Assembly (NCBI GenBank): GCA_963849695.1
Contig: CAWKIT010000035.1
Span: 18,491-82,490 of the forward strand
DNA length: 64,000 nt
DNA from: DASSUW01 sp963849695
Lineage (GTDB): Bacteria > Actinomycetota > Thermoleophilia > Solirubrobacterales > Solirubrobacteraceae
Reading direction: 5' to 3'
Shown here: one piece after another, positions 1 through 8,115 of the stretch
Numbering within the stretch: position 1 is the stretch's first letter
How the letters are laid out: the number at the start of each line of letters is the position of its first letter
Program-made: the position numbers and the translations under genes
Notes under the pieces: generated by a model
The model's input: only the letters and a program-made list of their open reading frames with translations
What the model was told of the DNA's origin: nothing
Database searches by the model: none

Positions 1-687
1 CATGATGTAGAACGGCCGGCCGAGCCGGTCCTGGATCGAGCGCGCGTACGCGGCCACGCGCGGCTTGACGAAGGCGTCGACGAGCGTGGTCACCGACCGC
101 TCGTACTCGCGGTACTCGTTCAGCACGTCGGAGCTGAGCGACACCGCGCAGCCCGGGTGCTCCTCGGCGAGCACTTCTCGCATCCGCCGCTCGTGGACGG
201 GGTTCATGTACGCGTGCAGGAAGCAGACGCCGATGCTGTCGATGCCCGCGTCCCGGAACCAGCGCGCGACCTCGCGCGCGCCGGTCTCGTCGAAGTCGGT
301 GAGCGGGGTGCCGGAGGCGTCGATCCGCTCCTCCACCTCCCCGACCAGGTGCAGCGGCACGATCCGCTCCGGCTTGACCCAGAAGTACGAGTTGCCGTAG
401 CTGTCGGGCACGCTCTGGCGGCCGATCTCGAGCAGCGCCCGGAACCCCTTGGTGGTGATGAAGCCGAGGCCGCCGAAGTCGTCCTCGAGCAGCGCGTTGG
501 TGGCGACCGTGGTGCCGTGGGTGACGTCGGCGCCCGCGTCCGCGCCCGCCTTCTCGATCGCCCGCATGAACGCCGCCGACGGGTCGCTCGGCGAGGACGG
601 CACCTTGGTCGTGAAGACGTGCCCGCCGGCGTCGATCGACACCACGTCGGTGAACGTCCCGCCGGTGTCGATGCCGATCCGGGTCAC
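1..687 (-). CDS. HyuA-type hydantoinase/oxoprolinase subunit, N-terminal part (runs off left edge)
   Basis: The 229 visible codons start at GTG 687 and open with IGIDTGGTFTDVV, the ASKHA phosphate-binding loop that marks the N-terminus of hydantoinase A / 5-oxoprolinase / acetophenone carboxylase proteins. HGTTVATNALLE follows about 55 residues later, and both motifs are family hallmarks. These enzymes use ATP to open or carboxylate ring or carbonyl substrates, normally with a HyuB partner, which would lie beyond the window. The start overlaps the stop of the upstream molybdenum hydroxylase gene by GTGA, so it is the fourth gene of that operon. The exact substrate cannot be read from this fragment. 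Confidence 0.88.
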   Translation of the reverse strand, partial: MTRIGIDTGGTFTDVVSIDAGGHVFTTKVPSSPSDPSAAFMRAIEKAGADAGADVTHGTTVATNALLEDDFGGLGFITTKGFRALLEIGRQSVPDSYGNSYFWVKPERIVPLHLVGEVEERIDASGTPLTDFDETGAREVARWFRDAGIDSIGVCFLHAYMNPVHERRMREVLAEEHPGCAVSLSSDVLNEYREYERSVTTLVDAFVKPRVAAYARSIQDRLGRPFYIM

Positions 688-3044
688 GTGTGCAGCAGCG
701 CGTGGAGCTCGGACGGCGAGATCGGCATGCGATCGATCTGCATCCCGAGCGCGTCGGAGATCGCGTTGGCGATCGCGGCCGCGACCGGGATCGTTCCCGC
801 CTCCCCGACGCCCTTGACGCCGAGCTCGTTGTTGGGCGAAGGCGTCTCGGTGTGGTGCAGCCGCGGCTCGGGGACCTCGGTCGCGTACGGCATCAGGAAG
901 TCCATGAAGCTGGCGTTCTGGAGCTGGCCGTCCTCGTCGTAGGCGATCCGCTCGTACAGCGCGCCGCCGAGGCCTTGCGCGAAGCCGCCGTAGAGCTGGC
1001 CCTCGACGATGGTCGGGTTGATGATCCGGCCGCAGTCGTGCATCACGACGTAGTCGAGGATCCGGATCTCGCAGGTGTCCGGGTCGATCTCCACCACGGC
1101 GGCGTGGATGCCGTAGCCGAACACGCCGGACTTGGGGCTGTAGTACTCGACGGCGTTGAGCCCGGGGGTGGTGCCCTCCGGCAGCGGGACGTCCTGGTGC
1201 GCGTAGGCGAGCCGGGTGAGGCGGGCGGCCTCCGCCGACTCGGTCCCGTACGCGTAGCGCAGCGGGTTGGCGATCGCGGACAGCTGGCCGAGCGCGACGC
1301 CGCTGCCGGGCGAGCCGACCACGTGCACGTTGCCGTCGGCGAACTCGAGGTCCTCGGGGTCGGCCTCGAGCATCCGCGCCGCGAGCGCTTCGGCCTGGCG
1401 GCGCACCGTGTGCGAGGCCTTCGCCACCGCGTTGCCGGCGACGACCGCGGTGCGGCTCGCGAACGTGCCGACGCCCCAGCCGAACCGGCGCGTGTCGCCG
1501 GTCGTCACGCGGATGCGCTCCATCGGCACGCCGAGGTCGTCCGACACGATCTGGGCGAAGATCGTCTCGTGGCCCTGGCCTTGGCTGGCCATGCCGCTCG
1601 ACACCGTCACCGAGCCGTCGATCTGGACGTCGACCGCGGCGCCCTCGTAGGGGCCGATGCCGGTGCCCTCGACGTAGCAGGCGAAGCCGAGGCCGATCGA
1701 CCGGCCCTCCTCCTTGGCCGCCTGCTGCCGCGCTTCGAACCCGTCGTAGCCGGCCTCGCGCAGGAGCAGCTCGAGGCCGCCCGGGTAGTCGCCCGAGTCG
1801 TAGACGGTCGGCCCGCCGTCCTGGTAGGTGACGCCGACGTCGTACGGGAACTCGTCGGGCTGGATCAGGTTGCGGCGGCGGATCTCGGCGCGGTCGAGGC
1901 CGAGCTCGGCGGCGGCGCGATCCATCACGCGCTCCATCACGAACGCGGCGTGCGGCCGGCCGGCGCCGCGGTAGGGCGAGGTCGGCACGGTGTTGGTGAA
2001 CAGCGCCGTGAAGTCGTACCGGTAGTTCTCGAGCTTGTACGGGCCGGGCAGCTGGGCGGCGGTGATGATGGGGATGATCAGCCCGTACGGGCAGTAGGCG
2101 CCGCTGTCGTGCAGGAAGCTCGTCTCGAGGCCGAGGATGCGGCCGTCGTCGCTGAGCCCGACCGTCACGTCGTGGATCTGGCGGCGCTCCTGGGTGGAGC
2201 CGATGAAGTGCTCGCGCCGGTCCTCGGTCCACTTGACCGCCATGCCCAGCCGGTGGGCGGCGAAGGGGACGAGGACCTCCTCGGGATAGAACTGGATCAC
2301 CTTGACGCCGAAGCCGCCGCCGACGTCGGGCGCGACGACCTGCACCTTCTCGAGGCTGAGGTCGAACAGCAGGCCGAGGCCGGCGCGGACACCGGTCGGG
2401 GCCTGCGTCGAGTCGTGCATCAGCAGCCCGCCCTCGTCGTCGAAGCGGGCGACGATCGCGCGGGCCTCGAGCGGCATCGAAGCGCTGCGCTGGATGTCGA
2501 AGTGCCAGCGGAACACGTGCTCCGCCGCGGCCAGTCCGGCGTCGACGTCGCCGTGCTCCTCGGAGACGCGGCCCATGACGTTGTCGGGCCGGTCGCCGTG
2601 CACCAGCGGCGCGTCCGGCTCGGCGGCGCGCGCGAGGTCGGCGACGACCGGAAGCGGCTCGTACTCGACCCGGATGGCGCCGGCGGCGTCCTCGGCGACG
2701 TAGCGGTCCTCGGCCACGACCATGGCGACGATCTCGCCGATGTGGCGGATCTCGTCCTTGGCGAGCGCGTACTGCGTGCGGGGGGCGACGATCGCCTCGT
2801 GCGGGATGATCAGCGGCAGCGGGTCCGCGAACCGGCCCTCGAGGTCCTCGTGGGTGTAGACGGCGTGGACGCCTTCGACGGCGAGCGCGCCGGAGACGTC
2901 GATATCGACGATGCGGGCGTGCGCGTAGTCCGAGCGCACGAAGGCGGCGTGGGCGGCATGGGGCGCGAAGTCGTCGGTGTAGCGGCCGTTGCCGGTGAGC
3001 AGGCGCCGGTCCTCGCGGCGCTCGACGCGCTCGCCGAAGCTCAC
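684..3044 (-). CDS. Molybdopterin-binding large subunit of a xanthine dehydrogenase/CO dehydrogenase-family hydroxylase (CoxL-like)
   Basis: This 786-aa protein has the usual length of an aerobic molybdenum hydroxylase large subunit and would bind the molybdopterin cytosine dinucleotide cofactor. Around residue 355 it reads SPYRGAGR, the form-II-like active-site loop rather than the AYxCSFR loop of true form-I CO dehydrogenase, so CO oxidation is unlikely. QGQGHETIFAQ and the C-terminal GVKGVGEAGT, with the conserved catalytic glutamate, are present. The GTG start overlaps the CoxS-like stop by four bases. With the small and medium subunits it should form a cytoplasmic heterohexamer that hydroxylates an N-heterocycle or aldehyde. 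The neighbouring HyuA makes a ring compound such as a purine or hydantoin plausible, by inference. Confidence 0.93.
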   Translation of the reverse strand: MSFGERVERREDRRLLTGNGRYTDDFAPHAAHAAFVRSDYAHARIVDIDVSGALAVEGVHAVYTHEDLEGRFADPLPLIIPHEAIVAPRTQYALAKDEIRHIGEIVAMVVAEDRYVAEDAAGAIRVEYEPLPVVADLARAAEPDAPLVHGDRPDNVMGRVSEEHGDVDAGLAAAEHVFRWHFDIQRSASMPLEARAIVARFDDEGGLLMHDSTQAPTGVRAGLGLLFDLSLEKVQVVAPDVGGGFGVKVIQFYPEEVLVPFAAHRLGMAVKWTEDRREHFIGSTQERRQIHDVTVGLSDDGRILGLETSFLHDSGAYCPYGLIIPIITAAQLPGPYKLENYRYDFTALFTNTVPTSPYRGAGRPHAAFVMERVMDRAAAELGLDRAEIRRRNLIQPDEFPYDVGVTYQDGGPTVYDSGDYPGGLELLLREAGYDGFEARQQAAKEEGRSIGLGFACYVEGTGIGPYEGAAVDVQIDGSVTVSSGMASQGQGHETIFAQIVSDDLGVPMERIRVTTGDTRRFGWGVGTFASRTAVVAGNAVAKASHTVRRQAEALAARMLEADPEDLEFADGNVHVVGSPGSGVALGQLSAIANPLRYAYGTESAEAARLTRLAYAHQDVPLPEGTTPGLNAVEYYSPKSGVFGYGIHAAVVEIDPDTCEIRILDYVVMHDCGRIINPTIVEGQLYGGFAQGLGGALYERIAYDEDGQLQNASFMDFLMPYATEVPEPRLHHTETPSPNNELGVKGVGEAGTIPVAAAIANAISDALGMQIDRMPISPSELHALLHT

Positions 3045-3511
3045 CGCTCATCCTCCAGCGCCGCCGCCGCGCGGACGGCCCGCACGATCCCGACGTAGCC
3101 CGTGCAGCGGCACAGCTGCCCGCCGAGCGCGGTCCGGATCTGCTCGTCGGTCATCGCGGGCGCGTCGCGGTAGACGGTCGAGGCGAGCATCAGGAAGCCG
3201 GGCGTGCAGAACCCGCACTGGAGGCCGTGGTGCTTCTGGAAGGCCTCCTGCAGCGGGTGCAGCGTGCCGTCGGCTTGGGCGAGGCCCTCGACGGTGTCGA
3301 TGCGTGCGCCTTCGGCGGTCGCCGCCAGCATCAGGCACGAGCGGGCGGGCTCGCCGTCGATCAGCACCGTGCAGCAGCCGCACACGCCGTGCTCGCAGCC
3401 GACGTGCGTCCCGGTCAGGCCGAGGTCGTGGCGGAGCACGTCGGAGAGCAGCTTGCGCGGCTCGACCTCGACGTCGTAGCGGTCGCCGTTGACGGTGAGC
3501 ACGACGTGCAT
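3041..3511 (-). CDS. 2Fe-2S small subunit of the molybdenum hydroxylase (CoxS-like)
   Basis: This 156-aa protein is of normal length and carries both iron-sulfur centres. The plant-ferredoxin-type cluster is CEHGVCGCCTV plus a later Cys in PARSC (about residues 39-60). The C-terminal helical domain has CGFCTPG (about 98) and CRCTGY (about 135). It passes electrons from the molybdenum site to FAD. The ATG at 3511 shares one base with the stop of the FAD subunit gene, and its own stop overlaps the large-subunit start, so translation of the three genes is coupled. Confidence 0.95.
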   Translation of the reverse strand: MHVVLTVNGDRYDVEVEPRKLLSDVLRHDLGLTGTHVGCEHGVCGCCTVLIDGEPARSCLMLAATAEGARIDTVEGLAQADGTLHPLQEAFQKHHGLQCGFCTPGFLMLASTVYRDAPAMTDEQIRTALGGQLCRCTGYVGIVRAVRAAAALEDER

Positions 3512-4332
3512 CAGCGGGCCGCCTCTGCCGCGCGCGCCGCGGCGCGCGCCCCGAGCACCTCCGCGAGCCGGCGACGGTACGCGGCGGTGGCGTGGAGGTC
3601 GTCGGTCATCTCGGCGTCGGCGAGCGCCTCGCGGATCGTCTCGGCGCGCCCGTCGGGCAGCTTGGTGCGCATCGCGAGCGGCGAGACGCCGAAGTGGACG
3701 AGCGTGGTCTCGCCGGAGCGCCGTGCGACGGCGACGACCCCGCAGATCGCGTAGTCACCGTGGCGGTAGGCGAACTCCTCGACGGCGTAGCCGGTGCCTT
3801 CCTGCGCGGTGGGCACGGCGATTTCCTCGACCCACTCCGCCGGCTCGAGCGCGGTCTCGAGCGCGCCGAGGAAGAAGTCGCGCGCCGGGATGCTGCGCGT
3901 GCCGCCGGCGCTGCGTGCCTTCACCTCGCCGTCGAGCGCGAGCACGGCGGCGGGCAGCTCGGCGGCGGGATCGGCGTGGGCGATGCTGCCGACGACGGTC
4001 CCGCGGCTGCGGATCGCGGGGTGCGCGGTGTAGGCGATCGCCTCCTTGAGCGCGGGGGCATTGGTCTCCAGGTCGGCCCAGCGCTCGAGCGCGGCCTGGC
4101 GGACGAGCGGCCCGAAGCGGACGACGCCGCCGTCGAGCTGCGGCTCCGACGGCTCGTCCTCGAGCGCGTTGATGTCGATCACGTGCTCGGGCGCGCTCAG
4201 GCGCATGTTCATGATCGGGAGCAGGCTCTGGCCGCCGGCGAGGATCTTGGCCTCGTCGCCGTGCTCGGCGAGCAGGTGGTCGACCTCCGCTCTCGTCCTG
4301 GGGCGGTGGTACGCGAACGGCGGCGGCTTCAT
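3511..4332 (-). CDS. FAD-binding medium subunit of the molybdenum hydroxylase (CoxM-like)
   Basis: This 273-aa subunit has the two FAD-diphosphate motifs of the family: ILAGGQSLLPIMNMR near residue 30 and RGTVVGSIAHADP near residue 108. It takes electrons from the 2Fe-2S subunit and hands them to the final acceptor. It is the first gene of the coxM-coxS-coxL-hyuA order. The ATG at 4332 has no strong Shine-Dalgarno sequence. About 210 bp separate it from the same-strand XRE-cupin gene, so it probably has its own promoter. Confidence 0.94.
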   Translation of the reverse strand: MKPPPFAYHRPRTRAEVDHLLAEHGDEAKILAGGQSLLPIMNMRLSAPEHVIDINALEDEPSEPQLDGGVVRFGPLVRQAALERWADLETNAPALKEAIAYTAHPAIRSRGTVVGSIAHADPAAELPAAVLALDGEVKARSAGGTRSIPARDFFLGALETALEPAEWVEEIAVPTAQEGTGYAVEEFAYRHGDYAICGVVAVARRSGETTLVHFGVSPLAMRTKLPDGRAETIREALADAEMTDDLHATAAYRRRLAEVLGARAAARAAEAAR

Positions 4333-4392
4333 GCAGAGAGACTCGTATCACGGTCGGCGCGGTCGCGGGCGCGCTAAGGGCCTGTCCAAGAA

Positions 4393-4429
4393 CTCCGGCG
4401 CGCCCATGGCGCAGTAGACTTCGCCGGAG
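4393..4429. repeat. Imperfect inverted repeat in the leader region of the coxM-like gene
   Basis: CTCCGGCG (4393-4400) and CGCCGGAG (4422-4429) are exact inverted copies 21 nt apart, with a smaller GCGCC/GGCGC stem inside. Further up, CCC-TTCG-GGG near 4475 could form a UUCG tetraloop. The gap 4333-4545 otherwise holds nothing I recognise. It could be leader RNA structure or an operator. Confidence 0.3.
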
Positions 4430-4545
4430 CACCACCCGAACCCTCGGAACTACTGTCGTTTTCCCTTCGGGGATTTCGTGCGGCGCCCGGCTCGGTCCAC
4501 GTCCACCACGGTCGGGCCGGGTCGTCTTGGAGCCGTAGCGTCCGG

Positions 4546-5100
4546 TCAGGACGGTGAGGTCATCACCAGCGTCGCCGCGACCGGCTCACCGTCGAGCGCC
4601 TCGTAGAGGTGGGCGACCGAGCCGTCGAACGCGACGAAATCGCCCGCGCCGAGCTCGACCGGGTCCTGCTCGGGGCCGGCGCGCAGCCGGCCCGTGTGGA
4701 CCAGCAGCTGCTCGACGACGCCGGCGGGGTGGGGGTCTGCCCGGCGGGGGCGGCCGGGGAGGACCTGCAGCTCGTACACCTCGATCCGGGCGCGCTCGAT
4801 GGCGGCCTGCCGCAGCAGCCGCGCGTGCAGCACCGGGCCGGTCACCTGCGGACCCTCGCCGGCGCGGACGACCTGGACCGACGGCGCTTCGGCCTCCACC
4901 AGCAGGTCGGCGAGCGTCACGCCGAGCACCGAGGCGAGCGCGTACAGCGTCTCGACGGTGGGGTTCCCACGCCCCGCCTCGAGCTCCGCAAGCGTCGCCC
5001 GAGCCACGCCGGACGCCCGCGCGAGCCCCGCCGCCGACAGCGCCCGCGCCGCGCGCAGCCTCCGCACGTTCGCCGCGATCGCCTTCACCGAGTCCTCCAC
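4546..5100 (-). CDS. XRE-family transcriptional regulator with C-terminal cupin domain
   Basis: This 184-aa protein has an N-terminal helix-turn-helix (residues about 8-62, with GLARASGVARATLAELE and NPTVETLYALA). A C-terminal cupin barrel follows (about 100-184, with ELGAGDFVAFDGSVAHLYEAL). Such proteins are one-component repressors or activators that sense a small ligand in the cupin. The start is GTG 5100, preceded by GGAGGG four to five bases upstream. It diverges from the aminotransferase gene. The three GGGGTCTGACCCC palindromes between them are candidate operators, and control of one or both neighbours is inferred. Confidence 0.9.
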   Translation of the reverse strand: MEDSVKAIAANVRRLRAARALSAAGLARASGVARATLAELEAGRGNPTVETLYALASVLGVTLADLLVEAEAPSVQVVRAGEGPQVTGPVLHARLLRQAAIERARIEVYELQVLPGRPRRADPHPAGVVEQLLVHTGRLRAGPEQDPVELGAGDFVAFDGSVAHLYEALDGEPVAATLVMTSPS

Positions 5101-5115
5101 GAACCCTCCATAAAG

Positions 5116-5221
5116 GGGGTCTGACCCCGCGCGGGGTCTGACCCCTCCGTTGGCCTCGCGGCGCCGCCCTTTGGCTGTCGGCCGCGGTTCGACTGCAGAA
5201 ACCTAAAGGGGGTCTGACCCC
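5116..5221. repeat. Three copies of the palindrome GGGGTCTGACCCC
   Basis: Exact 13-bp copies lie at 5116-5128, 5133-5145 and 5209-5221. The first and third extend to AAAGGGGGTCTGACCCC. Each is a 6-bp inverted repeat around one T. They sit between the divergent XRE-cupin and aminotransferase genes, the first just upstream of the regulator Shine-Dalgarno and the third touching the aminotransferase promoter. They may be operators of the regulator or REP-type dispersed palindromes. Confidence 0.75.
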
Positions 5222-5249
5222 TTGAGGTTGACGGGCTGTCTAGTATAAC
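5222..5249 (+). promoter_or_regulatory. Candidate promoter of the aminotransferase gene
   Basis: TTGAGG (5222-5227) and TATAAC (5244-5249) are separated by 16 nt, giving a sigma-70-like promoter about 36 nt before the GTG start at 5286. The -35 box abuts the third GGGGTCTGACCCC palindrome, so a protein bound there could block it. Confidence 0.45.
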
Positions 5250-5285
5250 GGCAGGTCAGACGGTAAAGCGGACGAAGGGTGGACG

Positions 5286-6491
5286 GTGTTCAAGCGGGCG
5301 GAGCGGCTGAAGGACGTGCAGGGCTTCGGGATCGACCGCACGGCGGTTGCCGCGGACGCTCGCACGGCGCGGGACGACTGGCCCGTGCTGCGGATGGAGA
5401 ACCTCGACACCGACCTGCCGCTGCCGCCCGAGGCGATCCCGGAGACGGTGCGGGGGCTGGAGACCGCGAAAGCCAACAGCTGGCTGCCGTTCACCGGCGA
5501 CATGGACCTGCGCGCCGCGATCGCCGACTTCCTCGCCGACCGCACCGGCCGGCGCTTCGACCCCGAGCGCGAGATCGTGATCACGAGCGGCGGCATGGAG
5601 GCGCTGCTCGACGTCATGCTCGCCACCGTCGACCCCGGCGACGACGTGCTGCTCACCGACCCGACCTACGCCGGGATCGTCAACCGCGCGCGGCTCGCCG
5701 GCGGCGTGCCGCGGTTCGCGCCCTACCGCGCGCAGGACGGTGAGTGGCGGCTCGATCTCGACGCGTTCGCCGCCGCCGCGGCTGCGCACCCCGCCCTCGC
5801 CGTGCTGATGAGCCCGTCGATGCCGTCGGGCGCCGTGCTGACGCGCGACGAGTGGGCGGCCGCGTGCGACATCCTCGGCGAGCACGAGGTGCCGCTGCTC
5901 TACGACGCGGCGATGGAGCGGCTGCTGTTCGACGACCGCCCGCTCGTGCACCCGCTGCACTTCGAGGGGATGGCCGACCGCACCGTGATCGCCGGCTCGC
6001 TGAGCAAGGAGCACCGGATGATCGGCTGGCGCGTCGGCTGGGCGGCCGGTCCGGCCGACCTGCTCGAGTCGGTCGGCTGGGTGCACGTCTACAACACCAC
6101 GACGCCGACCGGCATCGCGCGCGCCGCCGCCACGGCGGTGCTGCGCGGCGACCAGGGCCATGTCGCCGACGCCACCGGGGAGCTCGAGCGCCGGCGCGAC
6201 ACGATCATGGCCGCGCTCGACGGCTGGCCGCTGGTGCGCCCGGCCGGCGGCTGGTCGCTGCTGGTCGACGCGGTCGCGCTCGGCACCACCCCCGCGGAGC
6301 TGTCGAAGGCGCTGCTGGAGCACGCCGCGATCGCGGCCACCCCGATGACCGGCTGGGGCGGCGACGTCGCCGGCCGGCACCTGCGGCTGGTGTTCAGCGC
6401 CGAGCCGGTCGAGCGGCTGGAGACGATCCCCGAGCGGATGGCAGGGACGCCGCTCGAGGCCTACGGGAACTCGCGCGCGGCCGTGGCGTAG
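5286..6491 (+). CDS. PLP-dependent aminotransferase, fold type I (class I/II)
   Basis: This 401-aa protein has the layout of aspartate-aminotransferase-like enzymes. The substrate loop region is near LPFTGDMDLRAAIADFL, the cofactor-side motif is TSGGMEALLDVML, and SPSMPSGAVLT stands at the NPxNPTG position (altered). The Schiff-base lysine is in GSLSKEHRMIGWRVGW at about residue 240. It would move an amino group between an amino acid and a 2-oxo acid in the cytoplasm; the substrate is not evident. GTG 5286 is used because the frame opens there directly after the promoter. It ends 12 bp before the convergent MBL-fold gene. Confidence 0.88.
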   Translation: MFKRAERLKDVQGFGIDRTAVAADARTARDDWPVLRMENLDTDLPLPPEAIPETVRGLETAKANSWLPFTGDMDLRAAIADFLADRTGRRFDPEREIVITSGGMEALLDVMLATVDPGDDVLLTDPTYAGIVNRARLAGGVPRFAPYRAQDGEWRLDLDAFAAAAAAHPALAVLMSPSMPSGAVLTRDEWAAACDILGEHEVPLLYDAAMERLLFDDRPLVHPLHFEGMADRTVIAGSLSKEHRMIGWRVGWAAGPADLLESVGWVHVYNTTTPTGIARAAATAVLRGDQGHVADATGELERRRDTIMAALDGWPLVRPAGGWSLLVDAVALGTTPAELSKALLEHAAIAATPMTGWGGDVAGRHLRLVFSAEPVERLETIPERMAGTPLEAYGNSRAAVA

Positions 6492-6503
6492 CGGCGCCCG
6501 GAC

Positions 6504-7268
6504 CTACGGCAGCTCGCCGCGCAGCGCCCGCGCGTAGCGCTCGGCCGACCGCTGCACGATCGCCGCCCCGTCGCCGCGCACGATCCGGTCCCACCAGGCG
6601 CCGTAGATCGCGTCGAACTCGTACGGCTCCAGCTTCTCGGCGATCGCGCGCACCGCCGCCTCGGGGAGGGGGATCAGGTTCGGGTAGCTGTACATGAAGC
6701 CGACCCAGCCGCGGTCCGGGATCACCTGGACGATGTCGCCCGCGAGCAGCGCGTCGCCGGCGTGCAGCACGGTCCCGCCGGCGAAGTGGCCCCCGCAGCG
6801 GATCAGGGTCAGCCCGCCGCCCAGATCGAGCGTCTCGCCCTCCCACAGCTCGAGCCGCCGATCGGAGCGCGTGATCCACTCGCGATCGTCCGCGTGCAGA
6901 TACACCGGGCAGTCGTATCGCTGCGCCCAGTCCACCATGCCCGTGTAGTAGTGGGGATGCGAGATCGCGATCCCGGTCAGCTCGCCGAGCTCGACGTCGC
7001 CGACCGACGGCACGCAGTCCCACATCAGGCGTCCCGCGCCGTGCGGCACGAGCAGGGCGCGCTGGCCGATCGCGAACGCGGGCTCGACGCCGACACCCTC
7101 GAAGGCGCCGTCCTGCCGCACGACCTGATCACGGTCCTCGGCGAGCGCCTCGCGCGTGGTCCAGCGCTGGCCGTCCTCCGGCACCCACTGGCGGGGGTCG
7201 TCGCAGATCGGGCACACCTCGGGCCGCTGCTCGAACTGTGCGCCGCAGGTCTCGCACACATGGACCAT
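6504..7268 (-). CDS. MBL-fold metallo-hydrolase with N-terminal rubredoxin-like zinc ribbon
   Basis: This is a protein of about 254 aa. The first 30 residues hold CETCGAQF and CPICDDP, a four-cysteine zinc ribbon or rubredoxin-like knuckle. A beta-lactamase-fold domain follows. Its usual HxHxDH site is changed to SHPHYYTGM, so only the first two histidines are kept; later GGHFAGGTVL and AGDIVQV strands match the fold. The substrate is unknown and metal content may differ from classical enzymes. I prefer ATG 7268 (MVHVCETCG); an in-frame ATG at 7289 would overlap the divergent PhzF gene. Confidence 0.8.
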   Translation of the reverse strand: MVHVCETCGAQFEQRPEVCPICDDPRQWVPEDGQRWTTREALAEDRDQVVRQDGAFEGVGVEPAFAIGQRALLVPHGAGRLMWDCVPSVGDVELGELTGIAISHPHYYTGMVDWAQRYDCPVYLHADDREWITRSDRRLELWEGETLDLGGGLTLIRCGGHFAGGTVLHAGDALLAGDIVQVIPDRGWVGFMYSYPNLIPLPEAAVRAIAEKLEPYEFDAIYGAWWDRIVRGDGAAIVQRSAERYARALRGELP

Positions 7269-7287
7269 CACGCCATCATGTCGCGTC

Positions 7288-8115
7288 ATGGCCGACGACG
7301 TCCTTCGCTACGCCGCGTTCACCGACCGCCCGGACGGCGGCAACCCGGCCGGGGTCGTGCTCGAAGCCGCCGGCATGTCCGACGAGCGGATGCGCGCGAT
7401 CGCCGCCGAGCTCGGCTACAGCGAGAGCGCGTTCCTCGACGGCGACGACCTCCGCTACTTCAGCCCGCTCGCCGAGGTGCCGTTCTGCGGCCACGCCACG
7501 GTGGCGACCGCGGTCGCGCTGGCGGAGCGCGACGGGCCGGGCGAGCGGGTGTTCAACACCCGCAACGGCCCGGTGCCGGTCAGCACGCGCCGCGACGACC
7601 AGGGCCGTGTGACCGCGACGCTCACCAGCGTCCCGCCCCGCATACAGCCGCTCGACGAGGCCGACCTCGACGAGATCCTCGCCGCCCTGCGCTGGGCCCG
7701 CGAGGACCTCGAGCCCGAGCTCCCGCCGCGCGTCGGCTTCGCCGGCGTCCACCACCCGATCCTCGCCGTGCGCACGCGGGAACGGCTCGCCGACCTCGAC
7801 TACGACTTCGACCGCCTGGCGAAGCTGATGGCGGCGCGCGACTGGACCACCGTGCAGCTCGTCCACCGCGAGGACGACCTCCGCTTCCACGCGCGCGACC
7901 CGTTCCCGCCCGGCGGCGCCGTCGAGGACCCGGCCACCGGCGCCGCCGCCGCGGCGCTCGGCGCCTACCTGCGCGAGCTGAGCATCGTCGAGCCGCCGGC
8001 CACGATCACGATCCTCCAAGGCGAGGACATGGGGCGCCCCAGCCGGCTGCTGGTCGACCTGCACCCCGGCCGCGATGAGATCGACGTCACCGGCACCGCG
8101 GTGGCGATCAGCTGA
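7288..8115 (+). CDS. PhzF-family isomerase/epimerase-like protein
   Basis: This 275-aa protein has the two-lobed diaminopimelate-epimerase-like fold of the PhzF family. GNPAGVVLEA lies near the N-terminus, ESAFL carries the likely catalytic glutamate (about residue 45), and FCGHATVATA and DPATGAAAAALGAYL are family signatures. Members catalyse proton-shift isomerisations of small cyclic or amino-acid substrates. No phenazine genes are nearby, so the true substrate is unknown. The start is ATG 7288, 19 bp from the divergent MBL-fold gene. Its 3' end overlaps the convergent threonine aldolase gene by 8 bp. Confidence 0.9.
   Translation: MADDVLRYAAFTDRPDGGNPAGVVLEAAGMSDERMRAIAAELGYSESAFLDGDDLRYFSPLAEVPFCGHATVATAVALAERDGPGERVFNTRNGPVPVSTRRDDQGRVTATLTSVPPRIQPLDEADLDEILAALRWAREDLEPELPPRVGFAGVHHPILAVRTRERLADLDYDFDRLAKLMAARDWTTVQLVHREDDLRFHARDPFPPGGAVEDPATGAAAAALGAYLRELSIVEPPATITILQGEDMGRPSRLLVDLHPGRDEIDVTGTAVAIS

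Noticed and set aside
684..3044. True form-I carbon monoxide dehydrogenase
   Set aside because: The active-site loop is SPYRGAGR, not the AYxCSFR loop of CO-oxidising enzymes, so only the broader hydroxylase family is assigned.
690..3098. 802-residue open frame on the plus strand opposite the large Mo hydroxylase subunit
   Set aside because: Composition is Arg/Val/Ala/Gly-biased with no family motif, while the opposite strand has a complete conserved protein. It is a GC-driven antisense frame. Similar long shadows at 11955-14192 and 12323-14260 were dropped for the same reason.
7288..8115. Phenazine biosynthesis
   Set aside because: Only a PhzF-like gene is present, without other phz genes; the family is widespread with other roles.
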